Source of the DNA: Ectocarpus siliculosus
Taxonomy: Eukaryota; Sar; Phaeophyceae; Ectocarpales; Ectocarpaceae
Direction of reading: 5' to 3'
Length of the DNA stretch: 64,000 bases
Assembly: GCA_000310025.1 (NCBI GenBank)
Contig: FN648382.1
Location: forward strand, 9,292 to 73,291
Below the pieces are notes generated by a model that searched no databases, had not been told where the DNA came from, and saw only the letters and a list, made by a program, of their open reading frames with translations. The first letter of the stretch is position 1. Each line of letters opens with the position of its first letter. Of the stretch, positions 11,201 to 20,228 are shown in pieces. Position numbers and translations under genes: made by a program.

Positions 11201-14200
11201 TTGCTGGGTTGTTGTCCGTTTATTCACAAATATTTGTCCTCAACAATTCACCGTTAGTGTATATGCACTGGACAATCGCGACGGCGTGCGGCATGCAGCA
11301 GAAACGCTATGTGTAGCAGCCTCTGCGTGGGGTTTGTGAGAGCTCTTAACTTCGGTTCGGGCTTATGAGAGCAGTACAACGGAACTCGGAATTTAACGTG
11401 TTGTGAGAGGGACTGCAATACTGTAGATCGAGGGACAGCACTGCCTGCGGCCCCACTGGGGCCGCCTTTCGGCAACCCCTCTACTGTGTACACGTAGTAG
11501 AGAAACCTTTTGTGAAGATCAGCATGACAGAAATACTCAAGACAAACGAGTAGTGGGGAATAGCGTGGCGTGGGTGTAGAGAGACACGTCGATTCTGCAG
11601 GTTTCGAGCTGCCGCACACACGTACTCATGGAAATGGCGAGCTCGGTCATGGTGTGCGGGCCAGGTCGATGTTTGCGGGTTCGAAAGAATGTGGTGTCCC
11701 ACCTTCCTGACACCAATACCCGTTAAAAAGGCTAAGGTGAACAAATCCAACAAATCCCAAGGACAAGGACTACATACAGTAGGAGCCGCAGCTCTTTTTA
11801 CAAGCGCCGTTGAGATTGCCTGGGCCCTACGAACCCAGACCGATCATCGCGAAATGCCCCCTACTAACTCGTCTTCACCTCCACTCCTTTCAAGCGAATT
11901 GATCCGCCTACCTCTGTCCTGGGCCATCCACTCAACACGAGAAACGAGATAGTGCACACACGCTGCACATTTTCAGTTTGGTTGAGAATTTTCTCGCACA
12001 TGATCGTCCCAGCTCCGAACAGCGGGTTGGCCGAGAGTTCTCTACCACAAGGCAAAACCCCACCTGTTTGGCGATATCTGCCAGACTCGTCCGATCGATT
12101 TCGTCGATTGCGGTTTGCACTTCGCTCGCGAGGGACCCGAAGTCAAGGCCGGCCACAATTGCTTGCGCAATGTCAGGGTTCTCGCAATCGCCGACGCTGG
12201 CTTCGAGTACGTCGTAGGAGTCCGAGACTAATCCTAGGCCGACCGCCGTGTCCGCCGGCAGGCCAATGATCTTCGCACGCACACGCGAGGGGGGGAGGTG
12301 TGTGGGTATTTCTCTGAAAGTATCGGCCGCGCTGACTGGTTGACCAATGAAACTACATCATCAGTCTTCCGGGTAAAAAAACCCAGATATGTGTGTAGAA
12401 AAACATTAAAAAAAGGAAGATATACCTGTATGTAGGGCGATGCAAATGCCGGGAACAACGAGGCAACCGCGGTTTCGACGCCGTTCGTGCAATGTAGCAG
12501 CAGTTTGCACACGAGCCTTGAGTTAACGCCGTCCTTACCACTGTTGTCATCACTGTGTTCGTGCGCGATGGGCTTCCTGCCCAAAGGACACCACTATTAG
12601 CATGTCGAACAATTCCACGGCCAAGGCGTGACGCGATTCAAACTATCGAAACGCACGCTCGATCACGAAAGTACCGTTCAGATGCACGACACCCAGAAGC
12701 CCCTTTTGCCTTTTCCAGGTAGTTCCAACAAAACTAAGAAACCTTGAAATACAGCAAACAAAGAAAGAAACACATTATAGTCACCTCGCTGCGTTCCGAA
12801 ACCTATCGAGTCCATTGCATGGCCGGGTTAAAACCACCTGCCGCCGAGGTGATGTCTGCAAGAATTCCTTACTCGCCTCTAAGACGTCTTTGGCGATGGC
12901 TTCTGTGCGGTCTTCAATAACGAGCATGCCAGAGTCCGCCTTTTCCAACCCCGCAATCGCGCTCGAGCAACACGCAAGGGCCGCCCAGCTGACGAGTACC
13001 ATTAGAAGGCCTCCTGCGCAGTGGCGGTGCGGGCCGTTCTCGAGCCTGGCACGCACCAAACACAGCGGCAGGGGCCGGTGCAGGATTGACGCAATGTAGA
13101 CTTCTCCACGGTGTGCTTGATGTGTTGTGGCAGCTTTTGGAGTAACATGTCTTCGACCGTTAGCAATCGCAATCAAGGGGGGCCTTGATGGGTTCGTTGA
13201 CGACGGCTTTGTTACTGAGGTCAGAACTTCGAGGGAGAGATCACCTCTGAGGATCACGCACGATGACTTCAGTAGGGCGGAGTCGGCGGAGATGAAGCGT
13301 TGGCGCGAACGCACGGACACCCACCGCAGTCCAGTATTTTTTGGTGGTGCGCATGAAATGAAAACAAATATTTCACGATCAACTACTATTCAATTCAACA
13401 CACTGAAAAAACAACAAAAAGTAGCTGATTTGCCAGGGGCAGGTCTCCACGCCACACCCACGAGGCGTTTCACATTAGACCCCGATTTATGGGAACAAAA
13501 TCTTGTCGATAAATCTTGATCTTGGCCAAGATCTGCCAGTTTCACGATTTATGGGAGAGAAATCTTCCGATATACCTTGGCCAAGATTTCTCGAGGCCCG
13601 AAATCTGCCCTTTCGAACAAATCTTGACCCAAGATCTGTCGAAACGAGCCTTCCGGCAAACCTTGAGGCGGCGTAACAAATCTTGCCTGGGTGCGGCGCG
13701 ATCACCGAAGGTCAGTCAATCTAATCGCCCATAACGCCATGAAATCTGCACGTGGCACACTCGCAAGGGTCTCTAACGCACCCTGGCGTCACTGTGTCGG
13801 CGCCACGGGCGCCGACAGTGAACGAAAACAACCAAGGCGGTCGAAAAAAATGCGTATTTGCCCTGGTTCGTTCCACGTGCGTCATCACCAGTCTGTCGAG
13901 GGACCGTTCAAAGAGTACTTTATTGTGAAATAGAAAAATAGAGCAGGAGGAACGTTTTGCCAACACTGCTCTGTCGTGTGCGACGCTTCTATCTCTTCAT
14001 CGAATCACCACACACCAAACCCGTTTGCACCCGAGCCAAATCCGTGGGTGCAGATGACAGCGCCGGAGGTTTGACCTCGGTACGCCTGCTACATAGTAGT
14101 GAGATACGTGCATGGGTGTCATCGGCCTCGGGTTGATGCACTTTGTTGTCAGTTGGACAGCAATGGAACAATTTTGTTTCTCCGCTTGACATGAGCTCGT

Positions 14201-15251
14201 GGGCAACGGCCTCAATTTTGCACCCCAGGTAGCCGCCCACCGCTGGTATCCACCCACAGTGTTGAGGCAATACAGCTGGGGGAGGGACGCCCCTTCTACA
14301 ACTGCGTCATGCTCACTTTTCGCCAGACCTCGGCATTTTCTGTGGACCAAGTGGCCGTTGTGCCTTTATCAACTTCAAGCAGAAGAGAGGAACAACACGC
14401 CGCTTTTTTAACATTCAAGATATTTCCCCCATAAATCGCGATACTGCAAATCTTCGCGGAGATATATTGTGAGCTAATCTTGGGTCAAAATGACAAGATA
14501 TATTTGCAAGATTCTGTTTCCATAAAGAAGGGTCTTACCAACAACGTGGAAGGTGTTACCGGATAAATATCGAAATCATACGGAGTCAGCAAATAAATCT
14601 GACCTTGGCAACATTTACAAGTTGTCGCAGGTGTCTTCTACCATCATCATCGCGAATCATGTTTCAGGCCGTCAGAAATACAACTTTTGACCAAGTGCTT
14701 AGGTGGGACCTGCAGTATTCAATGGCATCGAAGCAGCAGTCACTAAGGGCGCATTTCAATCGGAAACAAATCATCCGATCAAAGACCTTGGCAACATGTG
14801 AAAGTTGTCGCCTCACGGTATCTTTTGCGACCGCGGACCATGCTTCGGGCCGTAAGGAATTCCAATATTGACCCAGGCAGCAAGTTCACAAGTGGGACCT
14901 GCAATATTTTTGCATTCATGCAGCAGTCACTCTGGGCGAATACTACTACACCTCATAAAACTGACGGTACGCAAGGCGCAGGACAGGCACGGAGACGCAC
15001 CAGGCGAGCAAGAGAGTATTCCGACAAAAAATCACACTCCGATGTAAACAACAGAACAAACGAACGGTACTTGGGATTTTTAGAAATGGATGCAGCGGAA
15101 AGCCAGACTCAGCAAAACAAAGAAAATGCGCACCTTGTCACAAGGTGGGCCTGCCTTGACTTCCTGAAGCAGCAGTACAAGCAGGGGAGTACAGCACACG
15201 CCAGGAGCCCGGCGGCGACGAAAATCGACGCCAGCGTGAGGAGGCCGAGGA
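8202..15251 (-). CDS. Prominin/tweety-like five-TM membrane protein (9 exons found)
   Basis: Exons on the minus strand, in order: 15251-15134, 13045-12838, 12533-12426, 12270-12064, 11090-10847, 10375-10301, 9881-9751, 8830-8603, 8351-8202 (stop TAG). Every junction uses GT...AG and all phases match, giving about 489 residues. Topology: TM1 (exon 1) followed by a Cys-rich cytosolic turn (CLYCCFRK), TM2 (exon 2), a large helical ectodomain (exons 2-4), TM3 and TM4 (exon 5), a second ectodomain with GDYCIDPNGN (exon 6) and CENINGFYQRV...EEIC (exon 8), TM5 (end of exon 8 into exon 9) and a short acidic/Pro tail. Five TMs with two large Cys-containing outer loops is the layout of prominins and tweety homologues, which act in membrane curvature or as anion-channel-like proteins. 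That family link is by topology and motif style, not a search. The 5' end is uncertain: the first acceptor is inferred and an upstream signal-peptide exon probably exists. Intron 1 (13046-15133) hosts a transposon. Confidence 0.65.
13478..14534. mobile_element. Harbinger-like foldback/MITE element with TTA duplication
   Basis: The ends are inverted repeats. The left end starts GACCCCGATTTATGGGAACA at 13478, and the reverse complement of the right end starts GACCCTTCTTTATGGAAACA at 14534. About 32 of the first 41 positions match. Both ends are flanked by TTA (13475-13477 and 14535-14537), the target size and sequence typical of PIF/Harbinger elements. Subterminal CGATTTATGGG...AAATCTT motifs recur inside both ends (for example 13547 and 14427-14440), and TTGGCCAAGAT palindromes cluster at 13520-13640. 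The middle has minus-strand open frames (13989-14350) without a recognisable DDE transposase, so it is probably non-autonomous. It lies in intron 1 of the prominin-like gene. Confidence 0.8.
14601..14940. repeat. Imperfect direct duplication, period about 183 bp
   Basis: GACCTTGGCAACAT starts both copies (14601 and 14784). Shared landmarks follow in order: AAGTTGTCGC, CATGYTTCRGGCCGT, AATTGACC-like, GTGGGACCTGCA and GCAGCAGTCACT. The copies are diverged by substitutions and small indels, and both lie in intron 1 of the prominin-like gene just beyond the foldback element. Confidence 0.75.
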
Positions 15252-16531
15252 CTTCGCCACCAAACAGGTCAAAGTTTAGAGGAAGTTAACTTTCAGAACA
15301 TTTAACTGAGGACTGAGGAATGCATAAGATCGATGGGCACATCCTCCGACTCTCCGTAGATGGGCACGCGCGTGGCAGCACGTGTGTTAACCACTTGCCC
15401 TCCACCAACATATATATTCAGTACGTCCAAACTTCATCAACAAGTAATTCAGTACATTGTGATGGTATCCGGGGGTGTCAACCAATACATATATATACTA
15501 CCAACTACTGGTAGGTGCTGAGTTACAGTTGTCTAACACAGTTGCAGGTCCTCCAAGGTCTCCTCTCCATTTTGATCTTCGTATTAGTTCCTCCACACAC
15601 GGGTCTCGAGGCAGGAAGCTCGGGACTGAAATCCAATCTGGTGCGGGTCTCCGCAGTCAGGAACAAAGCATACCTAGGGGTATCCAAATCCTTCATACGC
15701 CCGAATTCTTGGTTACCTTCAATTCCATAACAACATCCAAACTTCGAGACAATAATTTCGTCGCGCACAGTAGTGAGGGAGCCTTCCTGCCCAGCCAAAA
15801 GGAAAGAAAGGTTTTCCCGCTTGTTTTTAAGAGCGACAATTTTAACAGTACAGTTAGCGCCCGCAATTAAGAAATAGGAGTATTGTTTTAAGAAATAGAA
15901 GCTCACTTTCCCACGAAAGACAAGAAAACAGGGCTCAGTCTGGGTCACACACCAAGAAATGTCTCAATAAGAAACAGCGGCGAGCGCTGCCCTACTACAT
16001 ATGAAATGAGGGGTTACGGGGGGGAAGTGTGTCGAATAAGAAACACCCCACAGCCAGCTCCTCCTATCTCTCGCTCTGTCCCCCCTCTCCCACTACCCCC
16101 CCCCCCCCTCCCATAGTGCATTATTAGTTGTACGAAGAGGGGGGAGTGTGTTTGTTTTGCGGCGCTTCCTCCGGCCCCCTGCCGGCTCTGGCCAACTCTG
16201 GCGCTCTCTGGCGCTCCGGCTCTGGGACAGCACACCAGACAGACAGACAGGCTGCGAACCACGATATGCTGTCTGCTGTACGGTTTTGATGGTGCTCTCC
16301 ACCAGCTATCGTGAGGGCAAATCATTTGTTTAATTTGAACGTTGTGTAATGTACTAAGCAAGCAGAAGAAAGTAAGAAATTGCCGATTTAAGAAATTCAG
16401 CAGTATTTGGCGGCACGAAAAAATAAGAAACTCGACATAAGAAATTGAACGACATACGCTGAGTATATAGCCCGCAATAAGAATTCGAGGCTGGACCTGA
16501 AATAAGCGTTTCTTAATTGCGGGCGCTAACT
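15252..16531. other. Upstream region of the prominin-like gene, no exon defined
   Basis: A minus-strand promoter or 5' exon is expected here but none could be fixed. A pyrimidine-rich tract with a C-run lies near 16077-16111 and CTGGCGCTCT repeats near 16196-16220. Confidence 0.35.
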
Positions 16532-16799
16532 TGTTATAGGATTCAGATGTGTAGACGGAACATAGAAGAGCTTGGTTCCTTCTAGGAGGCGCGGAGAGAT
16601 GTAACTCTCCGCGGAAGGATAAAAAGCAGGGGACAGGATCTAGTAGCCCCGGCTTGTGCAGAGGATCCTGTGCCCCTTGGTGTCATTCCTACCGATACCC
16701 AAGGCAACAGCTACTGCTGCTGCTGTTCTACAAGAGTAACAACAAGTGAGTTCGTCTTCACGGGTCAACCAGACTTCATCACGCGTGCATACCACTACA
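16532..16799 (+). repeat. 5' LTR of the Gypsy element
   Basis: 268 bp, TGTTATAGG...CACTACA. It contains an 8-bp perfect hairpin and an A-rich TATA-like patch (see separate entry). Six substitutions separate it from the 3' LTR. Confidence 0.97.
16591..16627 (+). promoter_or_regulatory. LTR hairpin plus TATA-like patch
   Basis: GCGGAGAG (16591-16598) and CTCTCCGC (16605-16612) form an 8-bp perfect stem with a 6-nt loop, followed by GGATAAAAAGCAGGGG. The same structure is intact in the 3' LTR (29565-29586) while neighbouring bases differ. Position inside the LTR suggests a core-promoter or RNA structure role; this is inference. Confidence 0.5.
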
Positions 16800-16801
16800 C
16801 T

Positions 16802-16814
16802 TGGCGTTGTCGGC
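16802..16814 (+). other. Candidate primer binding site
   Basis: TGGCGTTGTCGG lies two bases after the 5' LTR and begins with TGG, as expected for a site complementary to a tRNA 3'-CCA end. The tRNA was not identified. Confidence 0.4.
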
Positions 16815-16934
16815 TTATTCGTACGGTGTTGTCTGGGTTGGTTGTGTCTTGGCGCGGTTTGGTGCTTTAGGCTGCTGCTGCAGTTTTTTGCGCTTTCGTC
16901 CCAACCACAGCTTAGCTTTGCCTCGCTTATCGGT

Positions 16935-18479
16935 ATGTCTCAATCTAGCGTCGGCTCATCGGACTCCGCTTCGGCGAGTCCTGAGCATTCTGAACGTTCG
17001 CGTTCGCCGGTGTCACCGCCTCGCGTAGCGACCTTCGGGTCCCCGGCAGCTGGTCGTCAGGCCACACAGCTGCTGCTGTCTTCGGACGGTGCTCGTGCCG
17101 CTGACCCTGTTGCCGATGCCGCTCGTTTGTCAGAGCTTCGCGCTCAACGCATTCGGGAGAGGTTCGCCTCGCCGGCTTCGGCCGACGCTAACCCCGTGGG
17201 TGCTGTCCTCAAACCGCCAGCACCCACACCTGGAACTTCGGTTTCTGCCTCTGTGCCTTTGGGTGTAAAACAGCAGTCCGTCTCGACGGCTGCTGGTGAT
17301 GAGCTTTCTGAATTCCCGCGTGAACCACATGTCGACTCGGATTTTCCTCTCGCCCCATCCACCGTTGAGCACTCTGCTCTTGGGACCGACATCGGTTTCG
17401 ACCGTGTTGCTGGCCCTGTAGTACCACGCTTGTCCAGTCGCTCGGCTTCTCGCAGCACGTTGCAATTTGACTATACAGTGCCGGCGATTCCCCTTTTTTC
17501 TTCTCGCAGCGATCGTGTACAAGCAGCGGCTCGCGCTCAACGGCTTCGTGACCGTCGTGTATCTGCTTCAGTGACATCACCGCTTGCAGATTCCGCCGCA
17601 TCACCACCCACTGTTCCAGTAGTTTCGACTGCACGGGCGATTTCGATTGCCTCTGGTACACTCCCCACAGTAGCCTCGTCTACCACAGCTCTTTCGGTTG
17701 ATTCTACTGCATTTGATCCCGTGGTTTCGCCCACACAGGCCATTTCGTTTGCCTCCGATGCTTTAGCTTCAGTAGTTTCGACTACACGTGCAGTTTCGGC
17801 TGCTACTGTGCCTGTTCCTGCGGTCTCGACTGCTGTAGGTGTGTTTGCCTCCATCCCTTTAGCTCCGCCGCTACCCACAGTTTCGACTGTTCGCGGTGCT
17901 GCCGCCTTAGCCGCCCCACCTTTGCGTACCGTTTCGACGCCGCGCACTGCTGTGACGTCTGCCCCCCCACATGCCTATCATGTTCCCTTTACTGGTGCAC
18001 CTGTCTCTGCGGTTTCGACTGCTGCACGTGTACTTTTGCCCATTCCATTAGCTCCGCCCCTGCCCACAGTTTCGACTGCTGGCGATGCTATTATTCCAGC
18101 AGCTCCGCCTCTTCGTACCGTTTCGACCCTGCGTACAGTGTCGTCTGCCCCTTTCCCCGCCCACACTACTTCCACACAGAACCCTGTGTCAGCGGCTTCG
18201 GCTGCTGTAAACACCGCTGTTTCTATGCCAGTAGATACGCCTCTGCCCGCATTTTCCACAGATTCACGTGTTCACACGGCGGGTTTCGATCCTACCGTTT
18301 CGACCGACTCTGCCATGCTAGCTTCTGCTTCGGCACCCCTAGCTGCGACTTCGGTTGTTTCCGCAGTGCCCTCTGCCGCTGCACCTCTTAATTTTCGAAC
18401 ATGGTGCCCCCACCCCCCCCCATGCTTTCCTCATCGCATGAACGTGCTGCTGATGCCTTGTTCCATCTTGAAATCGTAA
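16935..18479 (+). CDS. Gag N-terminal region, low-complexity Ser/Ala/Pro-rich
   Basis: An open frame of about 514 codons from ATG at 16935 (the frame is also open upstream into the LTR). The product begins MSQSSVGSSDSAS and is almost entirely Ser, Ala, Thr, Val and Pro, so it is predicted to be disordered. It contains many PTVST/VSTA repeats, including a duplicated block encoded at about 17850-17965 and 18025-18140. No known capsid fold is seen here; the recognisable capsid and nucleocapsid are encoded further on. The same frame (0) is used by the frames at 18825 and 20229, suggesting one ancestral gag broken by indels around 18400-18890. Confidence 0.6.
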   Translation: MSQSSVGSSDSASASPEHSERSRSPVSPPRVATFGSPAAGRQATQLLLSSDGARAADPVADAARLSELRAQRIRERFASPASADANPVGAVLKPPAPTPGTSVSASVPLGVKQQSVSTAAGDELSEFPREPHVDSDFPLAPSTVEHSALGTDIGFDRVAGPVVPRLSSRSASRSTLQFDYTVPAIPLFSSRSDRVQAAARAQRLRDRRVSASVTSPLADSAASPPTVPVVSTARAISIASGTLPTVASSTTALSVDSTAFDPVVSPTQAISFASDALASVVSTTRAVSAATVPVPAVSTAVGVFASIPLAPPLPTVSTVRGAAALAAPPLRTVSTPRTAVTSAPPHAYHVPFTGAPVSAVSTAARVLLPIPLAPPLPTVSTAGDAIIPAAPPLRTVSTLRTVSSAPFPAHTTSTQNPVSAASAAVNTAVSMPVDTPLPAFSTDSRVHTAGFDPTVSTDSAMLASASAPLAATSVVSAVPSAAAPLNFRTWCPHPPPCFPHRMNVLLMPCSILKS

Positions 18480-18670
18480 AGCGCCGTAACCGTCATCTCT
18501 ACGACATCCTTCGCCGTACGACGATGGTGGCCACCCCCCCTGCCGTCAAGCCCGAGGCGGCGTCTTCTGCTGGGATATCGACTCCAGAGCTTCGGGATTC
18601 CACCACCGGTGGCGGAACAAGGTCTTCAGTCACCGGCCGGCCGGCCGAGCCTGTCTAGATGATCCTACCC

Positions 18671-18787
18671 CCCTCGGCTTCGGCCACCACCGCTGCTTCG
18701 GCGGCACCCTCGGCTTCGGCCACCACCGCTGCTTCGGCGGCGCCCTCGGCTTCGGCCGCCACCCCTTCTTCGGCAGTACCCCCGGCT
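18671..18787. repeat. Three-copy 39-bp tandem repeat in gag
   Basis: Units TCGGCTTCGGCCACCACCGC... at 18671, 18710 and 18749. The translated frame is an Ala/Ser repeat; copy 3 is diverged. Confidence 0.85.
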
Positions 18788-18824
18788 TCGGCCACGGCTT
18801 CGGCCGCGGCTGCAACTTCCGGAC

Positions 18825-19700
18825 TTGGCCACGGAAGTGGCCATCGCGTTGCCGGCGGCCGCCACCATACAGGACGCGGTGGATGTGGCTAACGCCTCCC
18901 GTCCGGATCTTCGGGATCTGGCCGGCCGTTTCCTCGCTCGGATGCGGACGGCCAACACCCGCGCCACTGCTCCCGTGGTGTACCCTGGCTGCAGCGGCCC
19001 GTCTTCAGAGGCCTCCTATGGGTTCCAGCAGCCGCCGCCGGGTCGTGTCAAGCAGGCGCAACCGAGTCGGGAGAGTGGTCCTGGTAGCTCGGGAGAGGAG
19101 TCGGGCTGGAGCTCGGCCGGAGCATCGCGTCGACCCCCGGCGCCTTCGTCCTCTTCGGTGGGTGGTAGCCGGGAGAGAAAGGTGGCCAAGCGTGGCGGGG
19201 ATGGCGCTCGTGGCTCCAAGAACAAGAGCGGGACCGGGTCGGGCTCGGACACCAGCTTGTCCCGCAAGTCGGGCCGCCAAAGGCAAGTAGTTCCGTCTCT
19301 TATGGACGCGACTTCGGGTGCTCGTTTCTTTTTGCGTGATGATTTTGTTCCTCCGGCTTCGCCCCCCCCCGTTTCTTCGGAAACTCGTGTTGCGTTTTCG
19401 AACCTTCCGGCTTCGACCCCCCCCGTTTCTTCGGAAACTCGTGTTGCGTTTTCGAACATGCCACAGGCTTCGGCCCCCCCCGTTTCTTCGGAAACTCGTG
19501 TTGCGTTTTCGAACATGCCACAGGCTTCGCCCCCCCCCGTTTCTTCGGAAACTGTTGCACCTCCTGTTTTTTCTACCGCTGATTATGCTGTAGGCTCAGG
19601 AATCGCACACAACCCCGGGTTCTCAAACCCCACCCCCCCTTCCCCCCCCGGTGTTTGCCATCGGGGTTTGGGTTTTCGTCGCTTGGCAACGACGTTGTAA
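18825..19700 (+). CDS. Gag middle region with basic and repeated segments
   Basis: About 291 codons in the same frame as the N-terminal gag. It starts with a short helical segment (DAVDVANASRPDLRDLAGRF), then a Ser/Gly/Arg/Lys-rich basic stretch that could bind nucleic acid, then four near-identical PPVSSETRVAFSN repeats. It ends at a stop at the second TTGTAAAAC-containing repeat. No enzyme domain was seen. Because it begins inside a region where the frame changes, the true protein start is unknown. Confidence 0.5.
   Translation: MATEVAIALPAAATIQDAVDVANASRPDLRDLAGRFLARMRTANTRATAPVVYPGCSGPSSEASYGFQQPPPGRVKQAQPSRESGPGSSGEESGWSSAGASRRPPAPSSSSVGGSRERKVAKRGGDGARGSKNKSGTGSGSDTSLSRKSGRQRQVVPSLMDATSGARFFLRDDFVPPASPPPVSSETRVAFSNLPASTPPVSSETRVAFSNMPQASAPPVSSETRVAFSNMPQASPPPVSSETVAPPVFSTADYAVGSGIAHNPGFSNPTPPSPPGVCHRGLGFRRLATTL
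19355..19553. repeat. Four-copy tandem repeat of 53-59 bp in gag
   Basis: Each copy is GGCTTCG, a C-run, GTTTCTTCGGAAAC and TCGTGTTGCGTTTTCGAAC. The copies are nearly identical, suggesting recent expansion or gene conversion. Confidence 0.9.
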
Positions 19701-19773
19701 AACAAGCCCCCCACTCGGTGTTTGCCATCGGGGGTGGGTTTTCGTCGCTTGGCAGCGACGTTGTAAAACAAGC
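19649..19773. repeat. Two-copy 60-66 bp repeat with internal palindrome
   Basis: CGGTGTTTGCCATCGGGG, GGGTTTTCGTCGCTTGGC and CGACGTTGTAAAACAAGCC occur twice. Each copy contains the palindrome CGTCGCTTGGCxxCGACG. Confidence 0.85.
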
Positions 19774-19800
19774 CAATTCACTTCGTGAACTCGGCAACCA

Positions 19801-19848
19801 GGTTACCGTTTTTTTTTTTTTACCTTGGTTTTTTTTTTTGCGGTAACC
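19801..19848. other. Stem-loop with two T-runs between gag frames
   Basis: GGTTACCG (19801-19808) and CGGTAACC (19841-19848) pair perfectly over 8 bp. The loop consists of two T-runs separated by ACCTTGG. It sits in the gap (19701-20228) between open gag frames, where no protein was recognised. Confidence 0.6.
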
Positions 19849-20228
19849 ATAATGTTGGTCGAGTAGATCATGTTGTGCGGGGTGGAGAACCCTCACTCCG
19901 CGCAACGGGGGATGATCGCACCACGTTGTGTTAAAATGGTCAAGCTTCCTCGAGGCAGTTACACAGTGAATACAACTGTCTCTGGAAGTGAAAGCACCAG
20001 AAAATAAATTAAGTCATACGTAGCTGTCATCCGTACGCAAGGAAGTAAGCACAAGATGCCGAACACCCTTAGCAGGATGCAGCTCACCCTTCATGCGACT
20101 CGCCAAATACCTCACGGCGCTTCGCGCTTGGTGATGTGAGAGCCTGGTCCGGTGAGAACCCGGCGTGCTCCGTCCCGGCTTTGTAGGGATGCGAGGTCAA
20201 TGGTCAAACGACTACGGCATGCACGACT

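Noticed and set aside
11714-11830. Extra exon of the prominin-like gene
   Set aside because: Borders and phase would fit, but the neighbouring exons already join in phase into a continuous helix (IAKQ-VQDISDAM), and the extra peptide lacks family character.
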